Under the pieces are notes generated by a model. It made no database searches and was not told where the DNA came from. It saw only the letters and a program-made list of their open reading frames with translations. From positions 1,178,001 through 1,242,000 of the forward strand of contig NZ_CP015098.1 of NCBI RefSeq assembly GCF_001611795.1: a stretch of DNA of 64,000 nucleotides, in the 5' to 3' direction. The number at the start of each line of letters is the position of its first letter. The first letter of the stretch is position 1. The translations under genes and the position numbers were made by a program. Positions 28,438 through 36,709 of the stretch are shown piece by piece. Source of the stretch: Streptomyces qaidamensis. GTDB taxonomy: Bacteria > Actinomycetota > Actinomycetes > Streptomycetales > Streptomycetaceae.

Positions 28438-29739
28438 TCAGACGGACGCCGTCAGGTCACCGCGCCGGGGTGCCGCGAAGGACTCCAGGTCCGCGCGGGT
28501 CAGGCCGGCCAGGCGGGCGACCTCGCCGTTGTCCAGGGCGCCGCAGTCCAGGCCGCGCAGCAGGTAGCCGCTGAGGGCCTTGGCGGTGGCGGGCTCGTCC
28601 ATGACGTCGCCGCCGGTGCGGTTGGCGTAGCGGGACAGACGGGCGGCGGCCTGCTCGTAACCCTCGCGGTAGAAGGCGAAGACGGCCGCGTAGCGGGTGG
28701 GGATGTGACCGGGGTGCATGTCCCAGCCCTGGTAGTAGGCGCGGGCCAGGGCGCGGCGGGTGAGGCCGTAGTGCAGGCGCCAGGCGTCGTGGACCTTGGC
28801 GGTCGGGCCGACCGGCAGGACGTTCGTCGAGCCGTCCGAGACGCGTACGCCGGTGCCGGCCGCAGCGACCTGCATGACGGCCTTGGCGTGATCCGCCGCG
28901 GGGTGGTCGCTCGCCTGGTGGGCGGCGGAGACGCCGAGACAGGCGCTGTAGTCGAAGGTGCCGTAGTGCAGGCCGGTGGCGCGGCCCTCGGCGGCCTGGA
29001 TCATGCGGGCGACGGTGGTGGTGCCGTCGGCGGCGAGGATGGACTGGCTGGTCTCGATCTGGATCTCGAAGCCGATCCGGCCCGGTTCGAGACCGTGGGT
29101 CTTCTCGAAGGCGTCCAGCAGCCGCACCATGGCGGTCACCTGCTCGGCGTACGTGACCTTGGGCAGGGTGAGCACCAGCCCGCCGGGCAGGCCGCCGGCC
29201 TCCATCAGGCCGGTGAGGAAGATGTCGAGGGTGCGGATGCCCCGGGCGCGGACGGGTGCTTCCATGCACTTCATGCGGATGCCCATGTACGGGGCGGCGG
29301 TGCCGTCCTCGTAGGCCTCGGCGACGATCCGGGCGGCGCGGGCGGCGGCCTCGTCCTCCTCGGCGTCGGGGCGGTTGCCGTAGCCGTCCTCGAAGTCGAC
29401 GCGCAGGTCCTCGATCGGCTCGCGCTCCAGCTTGGCGCGCACGCGTGCGTGGACGGGCTCGGCGAGTTCGTCGGAGAGGCCGAGGACGGCGGCGAAGGAC
29501 GCGGCGTCCGGGGCGTGTTCGTCGAGGGCGGCGAGGGCGCGGTCGCCCCAGGAGCGGATCGTGTCGGCGGCGAAGGCGTCGCCGGGTACGTAGACGGTGT
29601 GGACGGGCTGGCGGGTGCCGGGGTCTCCGGGGTAGCGGCGCTCCAGCTCGGCGTCGACCGGCGCGAGGGAGGCGCTGATCTCGTCGCTGACGGCGCCCGC
29701 GAGGCTGGTCGCCACCTTCTCCTGCTGGCCCTGACCCAT
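28438..29739 (-). CDS. Aldolase/citrate-lyase-like protein (DUF6986 family)
   Basis: 433-aa soluble protein of the HpcH/HpaI-CitE-like TIM-barrel group. RVDFEDGYGNRPDAEEDEAA (about residues 112-131), the phosphate/CoA-type patterns LTLPKVTYAEQV and GFEIQIETSQSILA, and FDYSACLGVSAAHQ support a metal-dependent C-C lyase or aldolase. I associate it with the DUF6986 family found in Streptomyces, but no reaction is established. The ATG at 29739 has GGAGGG 9 bases upstream. A promoter and a large inverted repeat lie just upstream. Confidence 0.72.
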   Translation of the reverse strand: MGQGQQEKVATSLAGAVSDEISASLAPVDAELERRYPGDPGTRQPVHTVYVPGDAFAADTIRSWGDRALAALDEHAPDAASFAAVLGLSDELAEPVHARVRAKLEREPIEDLRVDFEDGYGNRPDAEEDEAAARAARIVAEAYEDGTAAPYMGIRMKCMEAPVRARGIRTLDIFLTGLMEAGGLPGGLVLTLPKVTYAEQVTAMVRLLDAFEKTHGLEPGRIGFEIQIETSQSILAADGTTTVARMIQAAEGRATGLHYGTFDYSACLGVSAAHQASDHPAADHAKAVMQVAAAGTGVRVSDGSTNVLPVGPTAKVHDAWRLHYGLTRRALARAYYQGWDMHPGHIPTRYAAVFAFYREGYEQAAARLSRYANRTGGDVMDEPATAKALSGYLLRGLDCGALDNGEVARLAGLTRADLESFAAPRRGDLTASV

Positions 29740-29759
29740 TCCGAGACCCTCCTGTTTTC

Positions 29760-29819
29760 CGCTGTACGGAATCAACAATCCGTAGAGCGAAGTTATCGGC
29801 CGACCTTCGCCCTGGTCAA
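29760..29819 (-). promoter_or_regulatory. Promoter with overlapping operator for the DUF6986 aldolase gene
   Basis: On the minus strand, TTGACC (29819-29814) and TAACTT (29795-29790) are separated by 18 bp and fit a housekeeping promoter. Immediately downstream, CGCTGTACGGA (29760-29770) and TCCGTAGAGCG (29779-29789) form an 11-bp inverted repeat with one mismatch and an 8-base spacer covering the expected start point. This position suits a repressor. Confidence 0.65.
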
Positions 29820-29933
29820 CACCGTCGTGCAGTGGGATTGCCCATCCTCCACCCATGATCACCGCCGACCCGCCCTCATCTTCCGTATTCAGAAGGCAAG
29901 CTTCATCCTGACGTGCAAGGGGAGGGAGACCAC

Positions 29934-30839
29934 GTGCCGAACGAGGCCGGAGTGACGCGCCGCCACGGGCTCAAGGCAGCGGCGGCCGCCGCCATCGCAG
30001 GACCGCTGCTCACCACCGCGGGCCCCACACCGCCGGCTTCCGCCGACGAGCACCCGGGCGCCCTGAACGTCATGACGTTCAACGTCCGTTTCGGGACCGT
30101 CGTCGACAGGACACCGCGCTGGGACGTGCGCCGGCCGGTGATGCGAGAACTGCTGCGCCGCGACCTACCGCACCTCATCGGCACCCAGGAAGGGCTCTAC
30201 CGGCAAGTGCGCGCGATCGAGAAGGATCTCGGCGGGCACTACGACTGGATCGGCACCGGACGCGGGGGCGGCAGCAAGGACGAGTTCATGGCGGTCTTCT
30301 ACGACACGCGCAGACTCGAACCGATCGAGTTCGATCACTTCTGGCTGTCCGACACCCCGTACACGATCGCCTCGAACACCTGGGACGCGGACTGGCTGCG
30401 CATGGTGACCTGGGTCCGCTTCGCGGATCTCGCCGACGGAGGACGGGAGTTCTACGTGCTCAACACTCACCTGGACAGCGTCAGCCAGTACGCGCGGGAG
30501 CGCGCGGCGGGGCTCATCGGCGAGACGATCGCCGGGTGGGACCGGTCGTCACCGGTCATCGTCACCGGAGACTTCAACGCGGCCGCCCACGACAACCGGG
30601 TGTACGACCTCATGCTGGACATCGGGCTGGTGGACGCCTGGGACGCGGCGGCCTCGCGGAGTCCGGCGTACGGGACGCACCACGGCTACCGGAGGCTCAG
30701 GCCCGGCGGGCGGCGCATCGACTGGATCCTCACCACGCCCGGGGTGACCACGCACTGGGCCGGGATGAACACCTTCAGCATGGACGGGACGTATCCGAGC
30801 GACCATCTGCCGGTGCAGGCCTCGATGACCCTGGGATGA
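29934..30839 (+). CDS. Secreted endonuclease/exonuclease/phosphatase family protein
   Basis: 301-aa exported hydrolase. The N-terminus (TRRHGLKAAAAAAIAGPLL) is a probable Tat signal with cleavage near ASA-DE. The EEP fold is complete: LNVMTFNVRFG, the metal glutamate in TQEGLY, NTHLDS, TGDFNA, RRIDWIL and the final SDHLPV. It resembles secreted sphingomyelinase/DNase-type or phosphodiesterase members. Substrate is uncertain. The GTG at 29934 follows GGGGAGGGA. A strong bidirectional terminator follows. Confidence 0.87.
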   Translation: MPNEAGVTRRHGLKAAAAAAIAGPLLTTAGPTPPASADEHPGALNVMTFNVRFGTVVDRTPRWDVRRPVMRELLRRDLPHLIGTQEGLYRQVRAIEKDLGGHYDWIGTGRGGGSKDEFMAVFYDTRRLEPIEFDHFWLSDTPYTIASNTWDADWLRMVTWVRFADLADGGREFYVLNTHLDSVSQYARERAAGLIGETIAGWDRSSPVIVTGDFNAAAHDNRVYDLMLDIGLVDAWDAAASRSPAYGTHHGYRRLRPGGRRIDWILTTPGVTTHWAGMNTFSMDGTYPSDHLPVQASMTLG

Positions 30840-30843
30840 GAAG

Positions 30844-30891
30844 AGGCCCCCGTGACCGTTCGAGCGTGCATTCGAGCGGTCACGGGGGCCT
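30844..30891. terminator. Bidirectional terminator between the EEP protein and etfA
   Basis: AGGCCCCCGTGACCG (30844-30858) pairs perfectly over 15 bp with CGGTCACGGGGGCCT (30877-30891), with an 18-base loop. TT runs leave on both sides, so it can end both convergent transcripts. Confidence 0.85.
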
Positions 30892-30908
30892 TTCACAGCC
30901 GGGGGCGA

Positions 30909-31871
30909 TCAGCCCTTGCGGGTCTTGATCTCCTCGGTCAGGGCCGGGACGACGTCGAAGAGGTCGCCGACGACGCCGTAGTCGACGAGGTCGAAGATCG
31001 GGGCCTCGGCGTCCTTGTTGATCGCCACGATGGTCTTCGAGGTCTGCATACCGGCGCGGTGCTGGATCGCGCCGGAGATGCCGTTGGCGATGTACAGCTG
31101 CGGCGAGACGGACTTGCCGGTCTGGCCGACCTGGTTGGTGTGCGGGTACCAGCCGGCGTCCACCGCGGCACGCGAGGCACCGACAGCGGCACCGAGGGAG
31201 TCGGCGAGCGCCTCGATGACCGCGAAGTTCTCCGCGCCGTTGACGCCACGGCCACCGGAGACCACGATCGCGGCCTCGGTCAGCTCCGGACGGCCCGTCG
31301 ACTCACGCGGCGTACGGCCGGTGACCTTGGTGCCGGTGGCCTGTGCGGAGAAGGTCACGGACAGGGCCTCGACGCTACCTGCGGCCGGGGCGGCCTCGAC
31401 GGCGGCGCTGTTGGGCTTGACCGTGATGACCGGGGTGCCCTTGGCGACACGGGACTTGGTGGTGAAGGACGCGGCGAACACCGACTGCGTGGCCACCGGG
31501 CCCTCGTCGCCGGCCTCCAGGTCGACGGCGTCGGTGATGATGCCGGAGCCCAGACGCAGCGCCAGACGGGCGGCGATCTCCTTGCCCTCGGCGGAGGACG
31601 GCACCAGCACGGCGGCCGGGGACACGGCCTCGTGCGCGGCCTGGAGGGCGTCGACCTTCGGTACGACCAGGTAGTCGGCGTACTCGGCGGCCTCGTGCGT
31701 GAGGACCTTGACCGCGCCGTGCTCGGCGAGGGCGGCGGCGGTGTCGCCGGCGCCGTTGCCCAGCGCGACGGCGACGGGCTCGCCGATGCGGCGGGCCAGG
31801 GTCAGCAGCTCCAGGGTGGGCTTGCGGACGGCGCCGTCCACGTGGTCGACGTAGACGAGAACTTCAGCCAT
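30909..31871 (-). CDS. etfA: Electron transfer flavoprotein subunit alpha
   Basis: 320-aa FAD-binding ETF subunit. The N-terminal domain starts [23 protein letters not shown]. The C-terminal FAD domain has [40 protein letters not shown] and [13 protein letters not shown], the conserved ETF-alpha signature. With the beta subunit it carries electrons from acyl-CoA and similar dehydrogenases to the quinone pool. It lies 52 bases after etfB in one operon. Confidence 0.96.
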   Translation of the reverse strand: MAEVLVYVDHVDGAVRKPTLELLTLARRIGEPVAVALGNGAGDTAAALAEHGAVKVLTHEAAEYADYLVVPKVDALQAAHEAVSPAAVLVPSSAEGKEIAARLALRLGSGIITDAVDLEAGDEGPVATQSVFAASFTTKSRVAKGTPVITVKPNSAAVEAAPAAGSVEALSVTFSAQATGTKVTGRTPRESTGRPELTEAAIVVSGGRGVNGAENFAVIEALADSLGAAVGASRAAVDAGWYPHTNQVGQTGKSVSPQLYIANGISGAIQHRAGMQTSKTIVAINKDAEAPIFDLVDYGVVGDLFDVVPALTEEIKTRKG

Positions 31872-31923
31872 GGGACTTCTTCTCTCCTGCTTGCGAAAGA
31901 TGAGGGGCGGTCAGCGAAAGGGC

Positions 31924-32712
31924 TCAGATGAACTTCTGGCCCGCGAGGAACTCAGCGAGCTGCTTGCCGCCCTCGCCCTCGTCCTTGACGATCGTGCCCG
32001 CGGTGCGGGCCGGACGCTCGGCCGCGCCGTCGACGGTGGTGTAGGCGCCCTCCAGACCGACCTCCTCGGCCTCCAGGTCGAGGTCGGACAGGTCCCAGGA
32101 CTCCACCGGCTTCTTCTTGGCGGCCATGATGCCCTTGAAGGACGGGTAGCGGGCCTCGCCCGACTGGTCGGTCACCGACACGACCGCCGGGAGGGAGGCC
32201 TCCAGGTTCTCCGAGGCGGCGTCGCCGTCGCGGCGGCCCTTGACCGTGCCGTCCTCGACGGAGACCTCGGAGAGCAGGGTGACCTGCGGAACGCCCAGGC
32301 GCTCGGCGAGCAGCGCGGGCACGACGCCCATGGTGCCGTCGGTGGAGGCCATGCCGGAGATGACGAGGTCGTAGCCGGCCTTCTCGATCGCCTTGGCCAG
32401 GACCAGGGAGGTGCCGATGGCGTCGGTGCCGTGGATGTCGTCGTCCTCGACGTGGATCGCCTTGTCCGCGCCCATGGACAGCGCCTTGCGCAGGGCGTCC
32501 TTGGCGTCTTCGGGGCCCACCGTCAGAACGGTGATCTCCACGTCGTCGTCGGAGTTCTCGGAGATCTGCAGCGCCTGCTCGACCGCGTACTCGTCGAGCT
32601 CGGAGAGCAGACCGTCCACGTCGTCCCGGTCGACGGTCAGGTCATCGGCGAAGTGCCGGTCGCCAGTGGCGTCGGGCACGTACTTCACAGTGACAACGAT
32701 CCTCAAGCTCAC
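31924..32712 (-). CDS. etfB: Electron transfer flavoprotein subunit beta
   Basis: 262-aa ETF beta subunit. MSLRIVVTVKYVPDATGDRHF is the family N-terminus. AMP-binding residues lie around VLTVGPEDAKDALRKALSMGADKAIHV, and the ETF-beta signature is VTDQSGEARYPSFKGIMAAKKKPVE. It pairs with etfA downstream. The GTG at 32712 is preceded by AGGAG; a stable hairpin sits further upstream in the leader. Confidence 0.96.
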   Translation of the reverse strand: MSLRIVVTVKYVPDATGDRHFADDLTVDRDDVDGLLSELDEYAVEQALQISENSDDDVEITVLTVGPEDAKDALRKALSMGADKAIHVEDDDIHGTDAIGTSLVLAKAIEKAGYDLVISGMASTDGTMGVVPALLAERLGVPQVTLLSEVSVEDGTVKGRRDGDAASENLEASLPAVVSVTDQSGEARYPSFKGIMAAKKKPVESWDLSDLDLEAEEVGLEGAYTTVDGAAERPARTAGTIVKDEGEGGKQLAEFLAGQKFI

Positions 32713-32741
32713 GCCGGCTCTCCTACTGCATCGTCATTTCC

Positions 32742-32765
32742 ATGCTGCCTACTTGCAGGCAGCAT
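32742..32765 (-). promoter_or_regulatory. Hairpin in the etfB leader
   Basis: ATGCTGCCT-ACTTGC-AGGCAGCAT is a perfect 9-bp stem with a 6-base loop, 30 bases upstream of the etfB GTG. It could be an operator or an mRNA structure near the ribosome site. Confidence 0.5.
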
Positions 32766-32932
32766 AGGCGCCTCTAGCGTCCGATCCCGGTCGGGGCGAA
32801 CCCACGCCCCGAGCGAAATATTACTCGTCAGTACACCCAGTTCGTTCCCGCTAAGCAAGCGCTTTGAACTGTGACCTTCGCAACGCAGCGTAACCGGAAC
32901 TCGACGGTCACGCAGCCCGGGGGGCGCCCCGC

Positions 32933-33424
32933 TCAGTCGCCCAGACGCTGGAAACGTCCCTGGTGGTAGAGGAGGGGACGACCGGTGCCCGTGGGGTCGC
33001 CGTGCACGACCTCGGCGAGCACGATCCGGTGGTCCCCGGCGGGCACGCGCGCGACGACCCGGCCCACCAGCCAGGCGAGCACACCGTCGAGGACGGGAAC
33101 GCCCTCGGGCCCTTCCCGCCAGGCGGTGGGCGGGCCGAAGCGGTCGGCACCGCTGCGGGCGAAGGTGGCGGCCAGCTCCTGCTGGTGCTCACCGAGGATG
33201 TGAACACCGACGTGGTCCGCCACCGCGATCGCGGGCCAGCTGGAGGCGCCGGTGCCGACCCCGAAGGACAGCAGGGGCGGTTCGGCGGAGACGGACGTCA
33301 GGGAGGTCGCGGTGAAGCCCACCGGGCCCGCATCACCACGAGCGGTGACGACGGCGACTCCCGCCGCGTGCCGCCGGAAGACCGAGCGCAGGAGGTCGGG
33401 CGTGGCGAGGAGGTCCGCAGGCAT
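32933..33424 (-). CDS. Flavin reductase family protein (FMN-binding split barrel)
   Basis: 163-aa protein. VFRRHAAGVAVVTARGDAGP, VGFTATSLTSVSAEPPLLSF and HVGVHILGEHQQELAATFA follow the flavin-reductase-like (DIM6/NTAB) pattern, and HRIVLAEVVHGD completes the domain. It would supply reduced flavin to a monooxygenase, but no monooxygenase gene is adjacent. The start is the ATG at 33424. Confidence 0.88.
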   Translation of the reverse strand: MPADLLATPDLLRSVFRRHAAGVAVVTARGDAGPVGFTATSLTSVSAEPPLLSFGVGTGASSWPAIAVADHVGVHILGEHQQELAATFARSGADRFGPPTAWREGPEGVPVLDGVLAWLVGRVVARVPAGDHRIVLAEVVHGDPTGTGRPLLYHQGRFQRLGD

Positions 33425-33507
33425 GGGGTCAGGCTGACGATAACTGGTACGCGCAGTCAAGTTCGTTCCGTGATGTGGGAGATGACTCACGGACGGCGTC
33501 ACGCCGG

Positions 33508-33921
33508 TCACACCGCCTCCCCCAGCGCGGCGATCACGTCGGCCTTGCGCGGCTGCCCGGTGGCGCGCCGCACCACCCGGCCGTCGGCGTCCAGGACCAG
33601 CACGGTCGGGGTCTTGAGGATGTCCAGGCGCCGCACCAGGTCGAGGTGGGCCTCGGCGTCGATCTCGACGTGGGTCACGCCCGGGACCAGGCCGGCGACC
33701 TCGCCGAGGACCCGCCGGGTCGCCCGGCAGGGCGCGCAGAACGCGCTGGAGAACTGCACGAGCGTGGCCCGCTCGCCGAGTTCCGCGCCCAGTTCCGCCG
33801 CATCGAGCCGCTTGCCGTCGTCGCGCCCGCGCACCCGTACTCTCCCGCTCCGCCGCCGTTGCAGCACTCCGTAGACGCTCGCCGCCGCGAGCACCGCCAC
33901 GCACACCACCAGTCCGGTCAT
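33508..33921 (-). CDS. Membrane-anchored thioredoxin-like protein
   Basis: 137-aa protein with an N-terminal membrane helix (MTGLVVCVAVLAAASVYGV) and a thioredoxin fold on the outside or at the membrane face. The redox motif is FCAPC (about residue 70), and the cis-proline region is KTPTVLVLD. It diverges from a DUF4395 membrane protein that itself has a cysteine pair, suggesting a thiol-redox relay partner. The start is the ATG at 33921. Confidence 0.88.
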   Translation of the reverse strand: MTGLVVCVAVLAAASVYGVLQRRRSGRVRVRGRDDGKRLDAAELGAELGERATLVQFSSAFCAPCRATRRVLGEVAGLVPGVTHVEIDAEAHLDLVRRLDILKTPTVLVLDADGRVVRRATGQPRKADVIAALGEAV

Positions 33922-33999
33922 CACCTGCTGCAAGCGTTCACGAGACCGCAAAGATTCCCGGCCCCGCCACCCGGCCCTGCTGCGGAATGCTTGGTTCCC

Positions 34000-34416
34000 A
34001 TGGACATCGATGCGAGGGGGCCGCGTTTCGGCGCGGCCGTCACGGCCGCCGTCCTGGCGGTCGTTCTGGTCACCGGGAGCGCCTGGCTGCTGGCCTGGCA
34101 GACACTGGCCTTCCTGCTCGGCGCGGTGGGCGGCGTCGGACGCTCCCCGTACGGCTTGCTGTTCGCCAAGGCCGTTCGGCCGCGGCTGGGGCCGCCGACG
34201 GCGTTCGAAGCGCCCGAACCGCCGCGCTTCGCCCAGGTGGTGGGGCTGCTTTTCGCCGGACTCGGGCTCGTCGGCTCCACCCTGGGTCCCGGCTGGCTGG
34301 GACTCGCGGCGACCGGCGCCGCGCTCGCCGCCGCGTTTCTCAATGCTGCGTTCGGGTACTGCTTGGGCTGCGAGTTGTACCTGCTCGTGCGGCGGGTTGC
34401 GGTCCGGGCGGAGTAA
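34000..34416 (+). CDS. DUF4395 integral membrane protein
   Basis: 138-aa protein with four predicted helices. The family hallmark FGYCLGCELYLLVRR lies near the C-terminus with the CxxC-like cysteine pair. DUF4395 genes often sit next to thioredoxin-like genes, as here (79 bases, divergent). It may deliver electrons or accept a substrate from the thioredoxin; this is inference. The start ATG is at 34000. Confidence 0.85.
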   Translation: MDIDARGPRFGAAVTAAVLAVVLVTGSAWLLAWQTLAFLLGAVGGVGRSPYGLLFAKAVRPRLGPPTAFEAPEPPRFAQVVGLLFAGLGLVGSTLGPGWLGLAATGAALAAAFLNAAFGYCLGCELYLLVRRVAVRAE

Positions 34417-34527
34417 TGGGCGCGCAAAAGCCCGAGGTGGGAACCGGCGGGCGACGTGACGAGAATCTCGCCGCCGCCGGGCACGAGGGCTGGCTACCCG
34501 GCCGTTCTTCGGGCACGATCTGCGACA

Positions 34528-34545
34528 AGCCGTAAACCTACGGCT
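34528..34545. other. Short perfect hairpin upstream of the acyltransferase gene
   Basis: AGCCGTA-AACC-TACGGCT, a 7-bp stem with a 4-base loop, lies 59 bases before the acyltransferase start. It could end the DUF4395 transcript or act as an operator. Confidence 0.4.
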
Positions 34546-34603
34546 GCGTAACTTTCCACTGGGAATCCCTTCCCAGGCAGAGCAGGAAGGGTCCGGCCCG
34601 CCC

Positions 34604-35332
34604 ATGGCAGAGCTCGTCTACCGTCCCGTCGTCGGTTTCGCCCGCACGCTGTTCAAGGTGTGGGACCTCAAGATCGACCTCCAGGGTTCGGAGAACATCC
34701 CGCGCTCGGGCGGCGCCGTGCTGGTGAGCAATCACATCAGCTACCTGGACTTCGTCTTCGACGGTCTGGCGGCGCTGCCGCAGAAACGTCTCGTGCGTTT
34801 CATGGCGAAGGAGTCCGTCTTCCGGCACCGCATCTCCGGTCCGCTGATGCGCGGGATGAAGCACATTCCCGTGGACCGCAAGCAGGGCGAGGCCGCCTAC
34901 GCCCATGCACTGGACTCACTGCGGTCGGGCGAGATCATCGGGGTCTTCCCGGAGGCGACGATCTCGCAGTCGTTCACGCTGAAGAGCTTCAAGTCGGGCG
35001 CGGCGCGCCTGGCCCAGGAGGCCGGCGTCCCGCTGATCCCGATGGCGGTGTGGGGCACGCAGCGGCTGTGGACGAAGGGCCAGCCGCGCAACTTCAAGCG
35101 CAGCCACATCCCCATCACGATCCGGGTGGGCGAGGCGATCGAGGCCTCCCGCGACAAGTACGCGGGCGCCATCACGCGCCAGCTGCGCGAGCGCGTCCAG
35201 GAACTCCTCGAGGCCGCCCAGCGCGCCTACCCCGTCCGCCCGAAGGGCCCGGACGACACCTGGTGGATGCCGGCCCACCTCGGCGGCACGGCGCCCACGC
35301 CGGAGCAGGTGCGGGCGGCCGAGAGCCACTGA
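34604..35332 (+). CDS. 1-acyl-glycerol-3-phosphate acyltransferase-like (PlsC domain)
   Basis: 242-aa membrane-associated acyltransferase. The catalytic motif SNHISYLDFVFD is an HX4D (His and Asp present, about residues 45-50). The second block GVFPEATIS (about 115) replaces the usual EGTRS with EATIS. The third block LIPMAVWGTQRLW completes the fold. It probably acylates lysophosphatidate in phospholipid synthesis; Streptomyces carry several paralogues. It stands alone. Confidence 0.9.
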   Translation: MAELVYRPVVGFARTLFKVWDLKIDLQGSENIPRSGGAVLVSNHISYLDFVFDGLAALPQKRLVRFMAKESVFRHRISGPLMRGMKHIPVDRKQGEAAYAHALDSLRSGEIIGVFPEATISQSFTLKSFKSGAARLAQEAGVPLIPMAVWGTQRLWTKGQPRNFKRSHIPITIRVGEAIEASRDKYAGAITRQLRERVQELLEAAQRAYPVRPKGPDDTWWMPAHLGGTAPTPEQVRAAESH

Positions 35333-35353
35333 CGCCCCCCGCCCGGCCGGAGC

Positions 35354-36055
35354 TCAGGCGGAGGACTCCGGAGCGCGGACGGCGATGTCCGCTCCCGGAC
35401 TGAACTTCGCGAGCAGCTCGGCGAGTTCCGCGGCGGCGGCCGTCACCTCGGCGACCGGCATCGGCGCCAGGCTCTCCAGCAGGAAGATTCCGGACGTCGT
35501 CCGCTCGGTGAGCCGGGTGCGCGGGCCCTGGCGCCAGTTCCAGCGCCGGCAGGTCACGCCCGCGTCGTCGCGCCACACGACTTCGCCCGCGTCGGGGTGC
35601 TCGACGGTCTCCTCGCCCCCGGCGACGGTCACGAAGTCCTCCTCCCCCGTGGCACGGATCAGCCGCATGCCGCCCTCGATGCGGTCGATGTCCTCGCCGC
35701 CAACGGGGATCAGATGGGCGACGGAGATGGCGTTGTAGAGGTCGACCAGCAGGTTGATGCGGGGCAGCCCGGCCTCCGAGAGGGCCCGCCTGGCCAGCGC
35801 CTCCGCGGAGTTGCGGGTGCGGGACGGCTTCGAACCGAACGCCGTGTAGGTCTCGCGCCATGCGGCCATGTGCGGGTCCTCGCACGGGGCGCGGCCGTCC
35901 AGTCGTACGGCGAGGCGGCGCGCCGCGTCGTCCAGCAGGGCCGAACCGGCATCACTGCTCGGGCCGTTGACCAGGCCGTGTGCCTCGATCGCGACGTGCG
36001 TGAAACCGGGAGCCAGTGCGCGTACGTCGTCGGACACGGTCAGGGTGAGCGTCAT
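35354..36055 (-). CDS. B3/4 domain protein (phenylalanyl-tRNA synthetase beta-like)
   Basis: 233-aa soluble protein. TAFGSKPSRTRNSAEALARR and LPRINLLVDLYNAISVAHLIPVGGEDID (about residues 68-125) match the B3/4 domain, which in PheT and stand-alone proteins is linked to editing of mischarged amino acids. It starts 12 bases after the stop of the transglutaminase-like gene, so the two form a small operon. Editing activity is only inferred. Confidence 0.82.
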   Translation of the reverse strand: MTLTLTVSDDVRALAPGFTHVAIEAHGLVNGPSSDAGSALLDDAARRLAVRLDGRAPCEDPHMAAWRETYTAFGSKPSRTRNSAEALARRALSEAGLPRINLLVDLYNAISVAHLIPVGGEDIDRIEGGMRLIRATGEEDFVTVAGGEETVEHPDAGEVVWRDDAGVTCRRWNWRQGPRTRLTERTTSGIFLLESLAPMPVAEVTAAAAELAELLAKFSPGADIAVRAPESSA

Positions 36056-36067
36056 GATCGCCTTGCC

Positions 36068-36640
36068 TCAGAGTGCGGTGGGGAGCGTCTGCCACAGGTG
36101 GAGCCGGTCGCGCGCTGCCGTGAGCGTGTCGAGCACGACCGGATGCGGTGCAGCATACAAGACTGGATAGTCCAGTTCATTGGACGCCAGGTCGGGCACG
36201 AAGGCCAGCCGCTCACCATCGAGACGGAACTGGGCGTCGACACCGGGCTTGTTGCCCCGGGGGTCCTGCCGGTGCCACGCGCCGTTGAACCGCACGGCGA
36301 CCAGGCCGTGCACCACGTCGAGCTTCTGGTAGCACAGCGCGGTGGGGATGTCCTCGGCCCGGAGCAGGGCGGCCAGCGCGTGGGCCTTGGCGTAGCAGAT
36401 GCCGGTGCGCTGCTCCAGGACGTCGGAGGCGCGCCAGGTGACGCGGAGATCACCGGAGTCCTGCGAGTGCGGGATGGTGTCGCGAACGAACTCGAAGGCC
36501 GCCCGTGCATAGTCATACGAGTCGGCCACCCCGTCGGCGAGCCTCGCCGCCGTTCCCCGCACGAGCGGATGGCGATGGTCGATTGCCTCGTCAGCGACGA
36601 GATACGCGGATAGGTCGGGCGCCTGCTGAATCAGTTGCAT
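36068..36640 (-). CDS. Transglutaminase-like domain protein
   Basis: 190-aa cytoplasmic protein. The core includes AAFEFVRDTIPHSQD, then EQRTGICYAKAHALAALLRAEDIP with the catalytic cysteine (about residue 75) and further HGLVAVRFNGAWHRQDPRG with the histidine/aspartate pair. These proteins are usually cysteine peptidases or inactive adaptors rather than cross-linkers. It is co-directional with, and 12 bases from, the B3/4 gene. Confidence 0.85.
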   Translation of the reverse strand: MQLIQQAPDLSAYLVADEAIDHRHPLVRGTAARLADGVADSYDYARAAFEFVRDTIPHSQDSGDLRVTWRASDVLEQRTGICYAKAHALAALLRAEDIPTALCYQKLDVVHGLVAVRFNGAWHRQDPRGNKPGVDAQFRLDGERLAFVPDLASNELDYPVLYAAPHPVVLDTLTAARDRLHLWQTLPTAL

Positions 36641-36642
36641 GA

Positions 36643-36708
36643 CGGCAGAGCGTAAGAAGAGACCACTTTCCTCGTCAATTCATTTACACTCTGCCGCATA
36701 GCTATGCG
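36643..36708 (-). promoter_or_regulatory. Palindrome cluster between the threonine aldolase and transglutaminase genes
   Basis: CGCATAGCTATGCG (36695-36708) is a perfect 14-bp palindrome one base from the aldolase stop. CGGCAGAGCGTAA (36643-36655) and TTACACTCTGCCG (36684-36696) form a second, 13-bp repeat with one mismatch. The stretch is A/T-rich and ends at the transglutaminase start. It may combine terminator and operator functions. Confidence 0.5.
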
Positions 36709-36709
36709 T

